From assembly GCA_024529925.1 (NCBI GenBank), contig JAFEUB010001117.1, positions 248,001-312,000 on the forward strand: a DNA stretch of 64,000 bases. The letters run 5' to 3'. The position numbers and the translations under genes are program-made. The notes under the pieces are model-generated. The model was not told the DNA's origin. It saw nothing but the letters and a program-made list of their open reading frames with translations, and did not search any database. The stretch is from Ophthalmolycus amberensis (lineage: Eukaryota; Chordata; Actinopteri; Perciformes; Zoarcidae). Positions 27,431 through 40,132 of the stretch are shown piece by piece (position 1 is the stretch's first letter; every line of letters starts with the position of its first letter).

Positions 27431-30400
27431 CACTATTGTACAAACATTAAAAAAACATACCGTATACATGTTATACAGTATTTATTATAGTTTGTTGTTG
27501 TTCTGATTATTTTGGTTATATTTATACATTTGGTCATTATTTAATTGTTGGCTTTTGTTTTTTTTTTGTCAAAAACAATAATACAGAACAGCAGCATCAT
27601 TGCCAGGCATTATGCAATTTGCAATATCCAGATAACATTCATGTACCGTATAGGCCTCTGGCTCAGGCCCCATGCTTGAAAATGACATGACCACGATAAA
27701 TAGAAAATATCTCTACAACTACAAGGTCTATCTAAATAATCTTGGTATCATAATAAAGGCAATACTTGTGAGATTTCAGCAGAGGTGTAAGCATCAGTAT
27801 GTTACTGGGTAGATGTGAATGAAGATGAAACACTGCATAAATCAAAGATTTATTTTCTGCCCAACAAAATTGTAGACTTTTAGAGGGAATGTCCTTTTGG
27901 GATGATGCAGTTGCCGCCCAAAACCTTCAGCAAACCATATCACAACATGTGAACATCACCTAAGCACAGACTGAAGCCAGCTGTTGGCTAGCTTGCTATT
28001 TCCGCCATGCTTTAATGCTACACTTGTTTCAGAAAAAGAGACAAAAAAAGTTGTCACTCATCTGGTGCAGCAATGTGCTTTCCTATGGTGTGACAAGAGT
28101 TTGTGAATGTAGCATTAAGTTGCTAAATTTGCCTTATTTACTCCGTCTCTCTACGCTTCGTAACATTACCACTCCACAGCTCAATTTTAGTCGTAACTGC
28201 AAAACCTCACCTCAGTGAGTACGCGACTGGCCGTACGTTGTTTCAGTTTATACAGAAGTTGGTGTGCTACAGCAGTTGCAATGGCAACTGTATACATAAA
28301 AATGGCCACTGCTCTGACCATGGTGTTATATTGACCTATTCTATTTCTATGGTGTATATGCTCCTCCATGCCATGCAAATGAATACAGATGGCTGGAATC
28401 AACTGAAAAGTTATCTAGAGACATTACAGGAGCCATTGGCAGCGTTGATATGCCCTCGAATACAACTTCTGATCTCAAAACAGCAATGCTAAGACATGAT
28501 TTATGGTTATGGCTGTATAAAGAGAGTCTCTTCTTCTTCTGCTGGCTCAGTGCGTTTTGTTCATGGAGTAATTAAGACTTATACAGTTGAAATCTGTAAA
28601 GTTGCAGCTTAAATAATGTCATATTGTTTGTGTGGGTAGCATACAAGTAGCAAAGTCACTAGCTACACCATGTGCGCATACAACATTAGAGTGTTCTGTT
28701 GTGATCTCATATCGTTGCTTGGTGTTGTAACTGTATTTTGTTTTGTGTGATGTGTGATGATGTGTGACCTGGGATGTGGGTGTGCAGGATGAATATGTTG
28801 CTACATTTTTAACATGTCCTGATCTGGTGTTTGTTGATGTGCACAACTTTCCCCAGTATAATAGGCCTGCATGGCCCCAGGTTTCCTGTACGGTAATTTA
28901 TTACTAATCTGTAGTTTGATGAAATAAGTGTCAAATTAATTTAGGAATATGCAACATTTAAGCACAATAGGCTTTTTCACAGCAGACATTTCGACTTGCA
29001 ATTAAGAAAAGCACAGGTGTTACTAATAACATTAATGATTGCTCAGGTCCAGTGTATAAGTCACGACAGTGGGCCAGCATGCACAGTACAGGGACCCTGA
29101 AACTAAAGCAGCCGTCGTTCATTTTGTCATTTACACCATGTGCCTCTTCTACTGTGACACGTCAAAATGCCTACCTCAAAGAGGCCATTATTAGCTAAAA
29201 TAATGAAGGTTTTTGTTCATAGATTTGGACACACATTCTCAAGATCAAGTAATAAATCAGGACACATTTGTTATTAAAATGCCAGCGGATGTGCTTTAGT
29301 AGTGCATGCTCTCATGTTTACAAGGCAGGGCCGATAGGACCCATCTTGATATCGTGCTGCACTGGTGCAATTTACCTAACAAATTTACAGCTAATAAAAT
29401 GACCACAGACCAGTTGACATGCAGTGAACCTGCACTGTAAAAAAAAAAAAACCTTGAGAAAACTTAAAATATCAAGGCATGGGGCTTTCCCACTTGGTAA
29501 TCCAGCTGTGTAAAATACTTGTACTTAACTTGAGCATTTCCATTTTGTGCTACTTTCTACTTCTACTCCTATCATTTTTTTTAGGGAAATATTGCACTTT
29601 TTACTAGACTTCCTTTACGTTAATGGTATACCTTGTTACTTTACAAATTCCATTTTTATGAAACATATCCTGAGTTTATAAAATGAGTTGCTTTGTTATA
29701 GGTTACATTACCAGCATTATGTAAAGAGGTTAAAATTAGCTCCAACTCAGGTACATTACATATCTGTTTACACATTGACACACATATAATTATAATGACA
29801 TTATATATAAAATAACACTCTGAAAGAAGCTATTGCATTATAAGTACTTTTACATTTAATACTTTAAGTACACAATACTTGTTGTATTGCTCCAGGTTTT
29901 TTGAAGATCTTGTCATCTGTCAGTTGTTCTGTTAGACCAAGGTTGATATTGACTGCAGGTCAGAAACGTCTATCTGCTTTCATGAACTGGAGAAAGATTG
30001 TAATGAGAAAAGTGTTTTGATGAAGCTAAAAAGTTTAAATGTTCCACACAGATAGATTGAGACAGACAGAGAGAGAGAGTCTGTTCTCAGTTGGTGGAGA
30101 AGTGTATTAATAACTGCAGCTCTTTCTCTAATCCTGATAAGAGGCTTTCTCAGTACTACTCAGTTCCACCTCGTGGAAACCAACTCAGGCGTGTTTCCGT
30201 GAAAACGGTACTAATGCCTCGCATTCATCTGGATGTTCAAGTTAACAGTCTTTCAACAGGGAAAACGGAAACACTTTGAAAAAAGAGAAACATTTCTTCA
30301 GGTTTATTTCAAAATGAATTCACAGGCATATGCTCCTCTTCTGAGAATAAAACCAGTTTTAAACAGACGTCCTTAAATAGCCAACAACTGTTTTTTCCCC

Positions 30401-31519
30401 ACAGCCTTTGATGTCCATGCTGGTAATGATTTTGTAAGAGATGATCTTTTAGGAAAAGCATTCTGCACATAAAAGAAAAACTAAATACACACGTAAGACT
30501 GTGTTTTATTATATATTTTAAAATTGCTTGTCACCCACCTGTGACCTTTCAATCTGCATGTCAAGTAAGTCGGCATGACCTCATAAAATAAGTAATAACT
30601 TGTCTTATCAATGTACTCTCCACTGTCTGAATTCTTAATTATACTGTGATTAGATTTCAGCATGTCCAATAAAATACAGACATGCAGAAAGAAGTAGAGT
30701 CATAACAGTGACACTCAGCAGGGAACAAATCTCTCCCTTAATCCAAACAAAAATAATGACAAAAACACAAGCTGTATCAGGACAGCCATAACACATTCAG
30801 AGTAAAAAGACATATTTAAGAGATGTTGTGATGACTGTAATAATGGCCAAAAGTGTAAATGAGATCACTGTTGGCATGCCTGAGGAAGATCTTACGGAAC
30901 GAAACATTGTCTTAAAAATGAGAAATAAATTTGGAAAATTTCTTTGGAGCCTAACAGTGTGCAGACCTTCATTGTGCCCTGTGCATCACTGCTGGCTTAG
31001 CCATGGTTCATCAGTTTCATTGATTTCATGAAGAGTGCATAAACATTGTTTTGTTGCACAAATCTTTGCAAACTTCAGGTCCCACATAATGAGCTCCAAT
31101 GCAAAGAAAACAAAGATCCTCAGACACAAATCCAACTTATTTCAAATGATATCTCTACAGGAACAACAAAGCAACCAGCAATTGGGACCAGTGGTCTGAA
31201 TCATGCAAAAACCGACCTACTCTCTTCTTATTTGTGGGAACTGGCCCAGATAAAGAGAAATAACTCGCATATTGGCATTGTAGACATAAATTCAATTTAC
31301 AGTAGCTGAAATCGACATATGAAAATAATAAAAAAATATTACTGAGCAGTATCACTGCAGTAAGACTGAGCTCATTCATTTCAATATGCTCCCTCTGGGA
31401 CATTCGCTGTTGCCTGAGGTGTCAAACTGTCCCAGATTCACAGTGTGTGGTCATGGAGTGTGACACTGACCCTCATTAGGTTCCTGTCTCTGTGTCCTGC
31501 ACCAGAGGGACAGAGACCC
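27431..31519. other. Intergenic region rhoa / cish
   Basis: No coding gene is recognised. The right part (from about 30300) is the probable cish 3' UTR, with a minus-strand AATAAA near 30303. 28970-29440 looks like an old interspersed repeat but I cannot name it. Family A copy 2 lies at 29515-29890. Open frames at 28015-28846 and 30091-31403 carry no recognisable domain. Confidence 0.5.
29515..29890. repeat. Dispersed repeat family A, copy 2 (reverse orientation, partial)
   Basis: Reads TACTTGTACTTAACTTGAGC, then a TACTTTCTACTTCTACTCC block and ends near ACTTTAAGTACACAATACTT. This is the reverse complement of the AGTAAAGTACAAGTA-rich interior of the copy at 17433-18227. Confidence 0.55.
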
Positions 31520-32476
31520 TCATATGGTGAAAGGGTAGTCTTGCAGGTAGCGCAGCAGAGGCTTTGGGAGTGGCACCTGGTCGGGGCAGTTTGCGTGTCT
31601 GTTGATGGTGAGGCGGGTCAGGTGCTGCAAAGAAGGGAAGGCCTCTGGTTTGTGCAGGGGGTGCGCCAGCTTTAGAGGCACTACGCTGTCCTTAGCCGTG
31701 TGCTTGGCAGGGTCAGGCTTTGTCTGGGGATGGATGTCATCAGACGCCTGGCCCTGTGACGTGTGGCCTGAGGCCTTGTAGTGCTGTATCAGGCTGACAA
31801 CATCTGGAAACGACTGCAGGTGAGGCAGGCTGGGGGAAATGGAGTCCAGCCAGAAGGAGCCCCTGTTGTAGTTTATGCGTATGCTGGTGGGTCCACAGCA
31901 GGTCTTCACTGACAGGGCGAGCATGTACTGAGGATGACTGCTGTCCCGCACCAGAAACGTGCCTTCAGACTGTTGTAGGAGAGCTTCCCGGGCCTCACTC
32001 GCTGAGATGGAGCGCCAGTACCAGCCTGGGATCAGACAGATGGTTTGGATATCAGTTTTTATTTTTTTTACCTTTACATGAATGTAGCTTTGGTGAATAT
32101 AGCCATATGAATGGTGTTACTAGTGGTGGGGTTAGGTTTAACTCCTCAATTATTTCCACAATACTACCCGCAAAGCATGTGCCACAATATCACCCCTCTG
32201 CAAATATTTACCATATTAAATCAATAATACTTATATTTAATCAAATCAAAACAGTCAGATGTTGCATTTCAATTAATAAATAAAACGTGAATTCAAAATC
32301 AGTGAGACTGCTGGTGTACCTGAAGTCTGTAGATACTGGAAAGTGGTGGTGATGCAGCGGAGGTCCTCTGCTGGGTCAATGGTTGAAGGAGAGGGCCGGG
32401 GACGGCATGAAGCTCCTCGTTCCTCATGATGGAAAATGGTCAATGCTCGGGCAACCATTTCTGAATGACAGGAGCC
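31520..32476 (-). CDS. cish: Cytokine-inducible SH2-containing protein (SOCS family)
   Basis: A STAT5-induced feedback inhibitor that binds phosphorylated cytokine receptors through its SH2 domain and recruits an elongin/cullin-5 ubiquitin ligase through its SOCS box. Two exons are certain: 32476-32320 and 32025-31520. The first encodes DPAEDLRCITTTFQYLQTSG. The second gives the SH2 domain (WYWRSISASEAR, GTFLVRDSSHP with the FLVR arginine, DVVSLIQHY), a CIS-specific spacer and a SOCS box (SLQHLTRLTINR ... LPKPLLRYLQDYPF) ending at 31520. The start is undecided. ATG at 32458-32456 has a good Kozak context and gives 214 residues, shorter than human CISH (258). The exon opens in frame upstream to its acceptor at 32477, and mammalian CISH starts in a short first exon, which I could not find in frame. 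Paired STAT-type sites lie upstream at 33632-33654. Confidence 0.92.
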
Positions 32477-32621
32477 CTGTTGATATACGTGTAACATTGC
32501 ATGTTTGGTATCGAACAAAGATTTTTGTGCAAGCTGATATTGTATTCTGATACTCTCGCAAGTAAAAGTAGCAAACATTTTTAATTGATATGAGCTAAAA
32601 AGCACAAAACCAAGCAACCAG

Positions 32622-33135
32622 CAGTGGTGGAAGAAGTACTTTAACAATAACTCAGTGTAGAGATACTCAATTACAAGTTATGCATTTCAAATGTGAAAGT
32701 ATTAGCTTCAAAGCATATTTAAGGTACAAAATGTAAATGTGCAAAATAGCCTATTTCAGAATAATATTCTATTGTTGAATTGTAATTACTAATTCATTAA
32801 AATGTACGTCACTTTAATGTCGTAGCTGGTAAAAGTTGGGCTTACTTTGATTACTTTAATGCTGGGTAGCTTGTGAATTTCACCAAGGGATCAATAAAGT
32901 GTGACCTTTATCCAATTATTTATTTGTTGATTATATTTTGTAATATTGATCGGAATCTGCAAAGTAACCAGTAACTAAAGTCATCAAATAAATGCAGTGG
33001 AGTAAAAAGTACAATGTTTTCCTCTAAATAATGGAGTAAAAGTATGAAGTAGAAAATGTTAATACTCAAGTAAAATACCTCAAAATGATTTACCTCAGAA
33101 TTGTACAGTACTTGAGTTATTGTAGCCTACATTAC
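32622..33135. repeat. Dispersed repeat family A, copy 3
   Basis: Starts CAGTGGTGGAAGAAGTACTT and contains AGTAAAAAGTACAATGTTTT and TACTCAAGTAAAATACCTCA, matching the order in the 17433-18227 copy. Lies in the putative first intron of cish. Confidence 0.65.
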
Positions 33136-33631
33136 AAAACATACAGACTAAATGAAAAAAAAATCTGTTAGTAAAAAACAACAACACACACAACACAGAA
33201 TTAAAAATATCTAATTGATAAACTGCAGTCAAACGGTTATTGTAGTATTATATTGCTCGCATATAATCTAGAATAAAACAGACTTTTTGAAAACACACGA
33301 ACAAATATTTATGTCATTCGTTTAAAATAATGTCACCTTGAATTAAAGAAAATCATGGAGCGCGTCCAGTTTGGCAAACTGTTGAAAAAACAGTCCAATG
33401 AATAATCCAACAGATTCTCACAGTAAATACTCATTCATCATAGTCGAATAGTCTCGAACGAAGGCGAGAAAGGGAAAATATTCCTTGTTGGGATCTGTTG
33501 TAGTCATAAAGAGGAAAATATCCGTGTGTGTCGGCGGCGGTGTGCAGTGAGTGAAGCTGTGAGACTGAGTGTCTCTATGTTCAGTGAACAGAAAACAGAA
33601 AACAGCTCAGTTCAGTTTGGACTGACGGAAG

Positions 33632-33654
33632 TTCCAGGAATCAGTTTCCAAGAA
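33632..33654. promoter_or_regulatory. Tandem STAT-type (GAS) sites upstream of cish
   Basis: Two TTCNNNGAA palindromes, TTCCAGGAA (33632-33640) and TTCCAAGAA (33646-33654), are separated by 5 bp. Mammalian CISH promoters are known for paired STAT5 sites that allow tetramer binding, so these mark the probable cish promoter; the first exon would then lie around 33340-33600. Position and spacing are observed; function is inferred. Confidence 0.7.
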
Positions 33655-34372
33655 AGGTTTTGTGTTTCAGCGCCCTCATTGACAGACAAGCTGCTGCACT
33701 CTGTCAAAACACACGCACGCACACACACGCACACACTGTCAACACTACCACTTCCGGTACGACTTTCACAATAAGATGTAATCACGCTGCTCCAAAGTGG
33801 CAACTTTGTGAAGAGAAGCTTACAAAACAGAATGAAAACAAGTGTTAATGATGGAGTCAGGTGTTACAGACAAAGCTCATCCTAAACCTGCTGTGAGAAA
33901 TAATGTATAACTCAGTAAATATCCTCATTCTATTATGTATGCTAACTGAGGTCATGAGTCCAAACCCGCCAATGTAACCTAACGCTTTTTGATCATTGGA
34001 CTTTGTCCCTTTTATTTTGTAATGCCACTTTACATCACACCTTTTGAAATAAAAATAGCTTGATATTGAATTAAAAACAAGATTTGCAGTATTGTCAAGA
34101 GAAGCAGGATACTTTACATAGTTTTTGTAACTTCCATTATAGCTAAATTTACCTAATACACTGATAACTGAGCGTATAAATCTGTATTTATTCACATGAG
34201 AATCGTTTTATTAATGGGTTCTGATTGTAGAGTTTTTGTTTCCTCATCACCTGGTGTTCTTTCTAAACTGACATTGTTCAACGTTTTATGTTGAAGGCAA
34301 TTAGCCTTACTTCCGGTAATGTTTGAGTTAGCTCTGCATGCTTTGATGCAGCTGCCAGTCATATATAATATA

Positions 34373-34406
<34 letters not shown>

Positions 34407-36081
34407 TTCGAAATACTCTCTCTATATAAATACTTAGCTGGTACATTAATGTCGTCTAATTAATATTGTACAGTAAACCAAACATTAAATAATAAACATT
34501 TTTTCCATCATGCTGTGACCAATTATCTTTCAGCCAGTGTTTATTTCTTGTTGTTACGGAGACGAATGGCTCATTTATTTTCCTGAACCGTGTCATCATG
34601 ACAGAAGTCAGTATGTCTTCACAAAGTCAACTTTTATCATCATCACCCACCTCACAGTTCCCATGTACAAAGATAACAACCACTTGAAAGCTGCCGGTCA
34701 GCTCTGAATCGTGTTTCCAGGAAAACGTGTTCACATCAACTGACTTTCCGCAGCAGTGAATGAAAGCAGCAGAACTGCACAGCTGAAGGCTTCTGTGTAG
34801 AGAGATTTCCTGGAAAACACACACAACCAATTGACCTCTGAGCCTTAATCCCTGCTGCTGGCCTGCGTGACTATAGGGTATCACATACATGCACACAGTC
34901 AGACAGAAATGAGGACATATACGCTACAAAATAAAGAAAATATTTTATTGTAGGACCATGTAAAACAGCCTTCAGTTGAGTGCAGTCAAACCTCGCTCAG
35001 GTGACTGAAGACGGTAAAGCATAGGCTGCCAACACCAAGGCAATATAAAAGATAATCCACCCGAAAACAGAAATTTCATAGCCATTTCCAGATGATTGCG
35101 AATACCTGAATCAATATTAGTGAAACCAGTGATATTAATAATTCTAGAGATGATGGGAATGTTGCCTTCATCTTGGACAGTAATGGACAAATGTTAATTA
35201 CTCATGAAAACATTATAACCATACAAAATATTGTAACCTTTTAACATCAAGTTGTTTTTAGAGGGCTCTACTTCGGTTTTTGTAAACAAACAAGATATAA
35301 TGTGGAAATGATAGAGTTTTAAAGATGCTGGTAGGCAAATTCAGTTATAATGCTAAGCTAAGCTAACTGGCTGCTGGCTGCAGTTTCATATTTAACGTAT
35401 AAACATGAGTTGTATTGATTTTCTCATCTAACTCTCAGCAAGACGGCAAATAATTGTATTTCCCAGTATCATACTGATCGTGTATCGGCTTGTTCAAAAG
35501 TAGTTATTTAAGCTATATTGATATTCACAGAGTGACATATTCAAACCTAAGACTCCATGTGGCTTTCAACATTACATGATATGGAAAAATGATAGATATG
35601 TTGTGCAACATTTTATACACATTTCTCCAAAAATTCAGCCTGACATATTTGGTATATGTTTTAAATCTCGGCTGCAAGTGAAAATAAAGTTCTGCGTGTG
35701 TGTTATGGCTACCCAATAGTTTGTAATGACTGACACACTGGAGGATAGGTGTCGGGTTTAAGAAGATAAGCAACATTGTAGATGACTTCAACATGTTTTC
35801 ATAAACAATTCAGCTGAGTTTTAATCTTAATAAACCAAAAGATCAGCCATCCCCCTGGTTAGACTCTTAGCTATAACTTTCATAAATGTTTTCCCATTTA
35901 GAAGTTTTATTTCACCACAGGAAAATATAAATTAATTCTGCTTTATGGCGGATCTATTTATTCGTCTTCCTGTTTTCAGTGTGAAATGTGTGACCGCAGT
36001 AAAAAGAAGAAATGGCTAGAAGCTAAACAGTCAAATAACAAGTCAATTCATATAGTGTTGGTGTGCTTGTGTGTATCCTGT
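33655..36081. other. Intergenic region cish / twf2
   Basis: No gene recognised. Contains a CA-type repeat at 33710-33739, a CA microsatellite at 34381-34406 preceded by a TA stretch, and the twf2 3' UTR with a minus-strand AATAAA at 35906-35911, about 170 bases after the stop. A minus-strand frame at 34627-34896 shows no domain. Confidence 0.55.
34369..34406. repeat. TA/CA microsatellite
   Basis: Short TA run, then 13 CA units. Confidence 0.9.
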
Positions 36082-36247
36082 CTAACTTTCCTCCCCGTTC
36101 TCCCCTGCACCCTTGATGAGGCGTTTGTTGCCCCTCTTTCCTCCGGGTCCTCGGGGTTTGGCAAAGGCCTGCTTTAAGGTGTGCTCTATTGGGTGCACCT
36201 CCTCGTACAGTAAGTCTTCTGTCAGGCCGTCGCCATTGTCTATCTCC

Positions 36248-36285
<38 letters not shown>

Positions 36286-39200
36286 CAATGGCTACTCTTT
36301 TCAATAAGATGACCAGTGTATAGATACATTATGGTGACCTTGTTAACTGTTTATCTTTCGTGATATATTATTTGTTATTATCTAATTTGCGGGTGATTTG
36401 GGTGACCTGTACCTTCTTGGTGACCTCCAGCTGGTAGTCTCTCTCGACCTCGTCCAGTAGCCTGTTCTTACAGCTGGAGTATAGCATCCGTTCCTTGATG
36501 CTACAGGTGTACCCGGGCATTGAATATATGAACACTGGAAGAAACATAAAGTCGTACTCGTCATTTCTGCTGTTGAAGCTCTTTGGGCTATGAATCAAAA
36601 ACCTGTATCAGACGCTGAAAAACACACTCACAATCGCTCACACCTCTACACACACTTCTTGTTTTTCTTATGCATGTGTCCTGACTGTTAAGTGACTTTG
36701 TTATGCTGTTGTGAGCACACCGCGGCAACTTCCTAATAAATAAGGATGTGGAAGTGCTTGTGTTGAAAACTAGTCAGCAGGAGCTGCTGGAACCAGTCTT
36801 TGAGTAACATTTAGTCAACGACATGTGGCCTCTGTGAAAAGACCAATGAGTTGAGATTGTTTGAAAGCTACTTTTTTTATATTCAATTGCCCTTGTCATA
36901 ATTTTGCCCTTGTCATAATTCCTGTGTTCTTCACATGGAGCTCCCTTTTTTCGATTAAAAAAAGATGATAGAACATGATATATATCTACATGATACCTGA
37001 CAAGCACATGATGTCACTTTGCCTCCCTGCATTAGCCAGTCACTCTGCTCACACCTGCGGTGAGACAGTACTGACCCAGTGCCTCCTGCCGCTGGCCCTG
37101 GTGGGAATGTTTGAAGATGAAGAAGTGGTATCTGGGTGAATCTGTGGGAATCCTGTAGGGAAGCTCATGGGTCTCTGTCGGTTTGGTGTGAACCAGCTCA
37201 ACGGTCTCTTTCTCGACATCCAACTTCTGCAACGCAACGTACACATACAGACTTTGTTCAGCGGTCAAGTCACGCACAGCCAATTTCACCTCATTTTACT
37301 GACACACGCAGATACACTGTTTGTTTTTAAAAAGACGTCCTGACAATTGTTTTCTGTTCTGGGGGAATTTGTTTTCATGTTGCACGCCATGTAATCAGTA
37401 AAAAGGTTTCATATCTGGGCTCACCAGCTGAATGTAGTTGATGCGTCTCTGCTTGAGTTGCTGCAGAGCTCGTTTGGCCTCTTCTTGTAACGGGAATGCA
37501 AGACCTTGAAGAGTCTGTGCCCTTTTGTCTAAGCCAAACTCCATTGTAACCTGTGGGATCAAAAACAAAAAACAAAACAGAAGACCATGTTGATATGCCC
37601 CAACACATGACAGAAAATGAAATGCCAGTAAGTTAAAAAGATTGTAACAAACCCTCGCACGAGCTGTTGGAGTCCCAATTCGTCTACGTTCATCCTGTGG
37701 ATATAAAATATTTTAAATCTCTTCTTCAGGCACACTCAGTTAAATTTGCATTCGAAAGAAATTGTACATACCCACATAACTTTATCCTGCAGGAAGACAG
37801 TAGAAGTATACAGAATGAGTACACTACACATAATGTACGTGTATGCTTCATATCATATTCAGACAGTTTGTATTGTTTAGTTAGTCATTTAAGGCATAAA
37901 GGTATATGTGTCATAAAAAAATGTCTTGATAAAATAATCAAAAGACATAGAGGTGATTTTTATGTGTGGAAATTGTCCTTTGATTTCTTCGAACAATCAC
38001 GGTAACAATAACGACGTTTCAAACAGTTTAGTGATATCCCTGCAGTTGTGCTCTTGAAATAAAAGCCTGACTCTGTCTGAGACTGAGACAAGAAGACAGA
38101 GTAAAAACGAGGTTGATTATGAGTTGTTTGAAACTGAGCTGGATTGTACCTCTGTGAATTTGATTCGTTGTAATTCCTGCTCGGCTGCTGTGAGCGGAGC
38201 CGGGGAGCAGCAAGAGGACATGTGTCGCAAGTATCCCTGGAAGCAAAGGTCATCCTGCAAACAGCAACACAAACAGGATGGTACTCAGTCACCAGCGGTT
38301 GAAGAGTCAGAATCAGTCGTCATGCTGGAGGGGTTTCACTCACCTCGACCGTGCCAAACATTTCATCTTTAATGTGACCTCCTCCAAACTCTTTCTTGAG
38401 AGTGGCTCGGGTCGCTGCATACACCATCTTCTGCCTCACCTGAAGCGTGCCAGGACAGACAGGAGGAGATAGTGACACAATAACATCAGGTTTAGACCTG
38501 GATTTCGATAGTCATTTTGTGTGTTGTTAAGTGAGGGTTTGGTAGTCTTTTTATAGCACCCTGAACACAAAAATGCGTTTTGCTTGTTGTTGCTTCACTT
38601 GGATGTTTGAACTTCACTGTGCACAATGATGTGAGTGCAGAGTTTGACACGATACTGTTGTTTTTTACAACAATCGACTGAAGGGGGCGAGTTTCTCTGC
38701 ACAAATCTGTGTCCCCCGCAGTTAAACTTTTGAATGTAACAATTTCTAAGTTTTTCAGCAAGGGAGATATAGATATAATTTTAAGAATTTTTAACTGTTT
38801 ATTTGAAAATGATATCATACACATTGTGATTGAAAGCAGAGTGTTTTGTGTGTCTTAAAACATGAGTGTATTATCTTAGACACAATGGGGTTTCTCTTGT
38901 ACATGCTTCACTTTTATTTAGTTTCTGATCTGTTTTGGTCACTTTTGGTAGGAATTGTGATACAAAGGAGGGATTATGTATCTTCAGAACAATGAATATG
39001 TGGAATGTGTTTAACGCAGGTGTTGTGTAATACCACATATACAATGAACCACAAATCTTTTTTTTTTTTTTATTTAAATATTTTTCAATTGTGATAATTG
39101 TTACGATCTAAGCCTGAATTCATGTTGAAAATTGTATTTTGCCTGCACTTGAAAATAACTTTTAAATCTTACCCAAGTTAAAGTTTAATTTATGCAAGTT

Positions 39201-40093
39201 TGATTTTTGTCTCAGGGTTAGGGTCATTTTTTATCATAAAAGTTTGGCAGCAGACTTTGAAAGACTAAATTCGATCAGTGATCATTGACATGTCAATTAG
39301 ACGCTCCAGACATACTGGTGATTGGTCAGGAGACCAGGCGATGAAGATCCACTCGTATCCCTGTGCATTCTGGGAGTCCAGACGGTAGAGGATGTAGCAG
39401 GGTTCTTGAGGTGTGAGCAGAGGAAGCAGGAAATGATCGTAATCCTTGTCCCAGCTGTGTGCTGGCTCTCTGTATGAATCTAACACCAACTCCTCTGCAG
39501 ACAAAAAAAACACGTATCAGCATTTCAGGATTTAGATAAATCACCTGAAAGCTTACTTGTGTCAAATCTCTCTGATTAGAAACATCTCATGTTTACCATT
39601 TCTGATGACAATCTTCATTATTCTGATGGCACCTCCCCTCGCTCGGGCCAGAAACTCTTTCAGCTCCGATGTTGCTAAAGTAATATAAGGCGGACAAGTC
39701 AAAACTGAGGATGGGGGGGTTGAAAGCAGGTGAGACAGTTGGGTAAGTAAGAACCTGAGCCTCCACTTCAGGGAGAAAATTTGATCCACTGCCAGAGAGT
39801 CACGCCATCACAGTGACTCAGACAGGAGACGTTTGTACCAAAGAACAACTGAGAAATTTCAGTCAGAGCGTTAAAACCGCCACATTTGCCACTCATTTTC
39901 AAACCCATGAATGGACGTTTGGTACTGAAAACCAGAGTTATCTATGTATTGCACGTCCTGCTTCTATCTCACCATGGTTACCAAACACAGCGGTCTCATA
40001 AATGATGTAAGATCAGGTGAGAAAGGTGAGAGAGGTATGCTTCTGCCAACCCGTCCCCCAACACTCCAATTACAAAATGCCATAACACACACA

Positions 40094-40132
<39 letters not shown>

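Noticed and set aside
28015..28846. Cluster of short open frames on both strands
   Set aside because: No similarity, no consistent exon structure, compatible with chance in this AT-rich spacer.
33337..33356. MIFFNS micro-ORF as cish exon 1
   Set aside because: Tempting by position (downstream of the STAT sites, with a donor), but its 20 nt do not join in frame with the next exon. Kept only as an open question.
34627..34896. 89-codon minus-strand frame between cish and twf2
   Set aside because: No recognisable domain, no matching splice partners, average composition. Left as intergenic.
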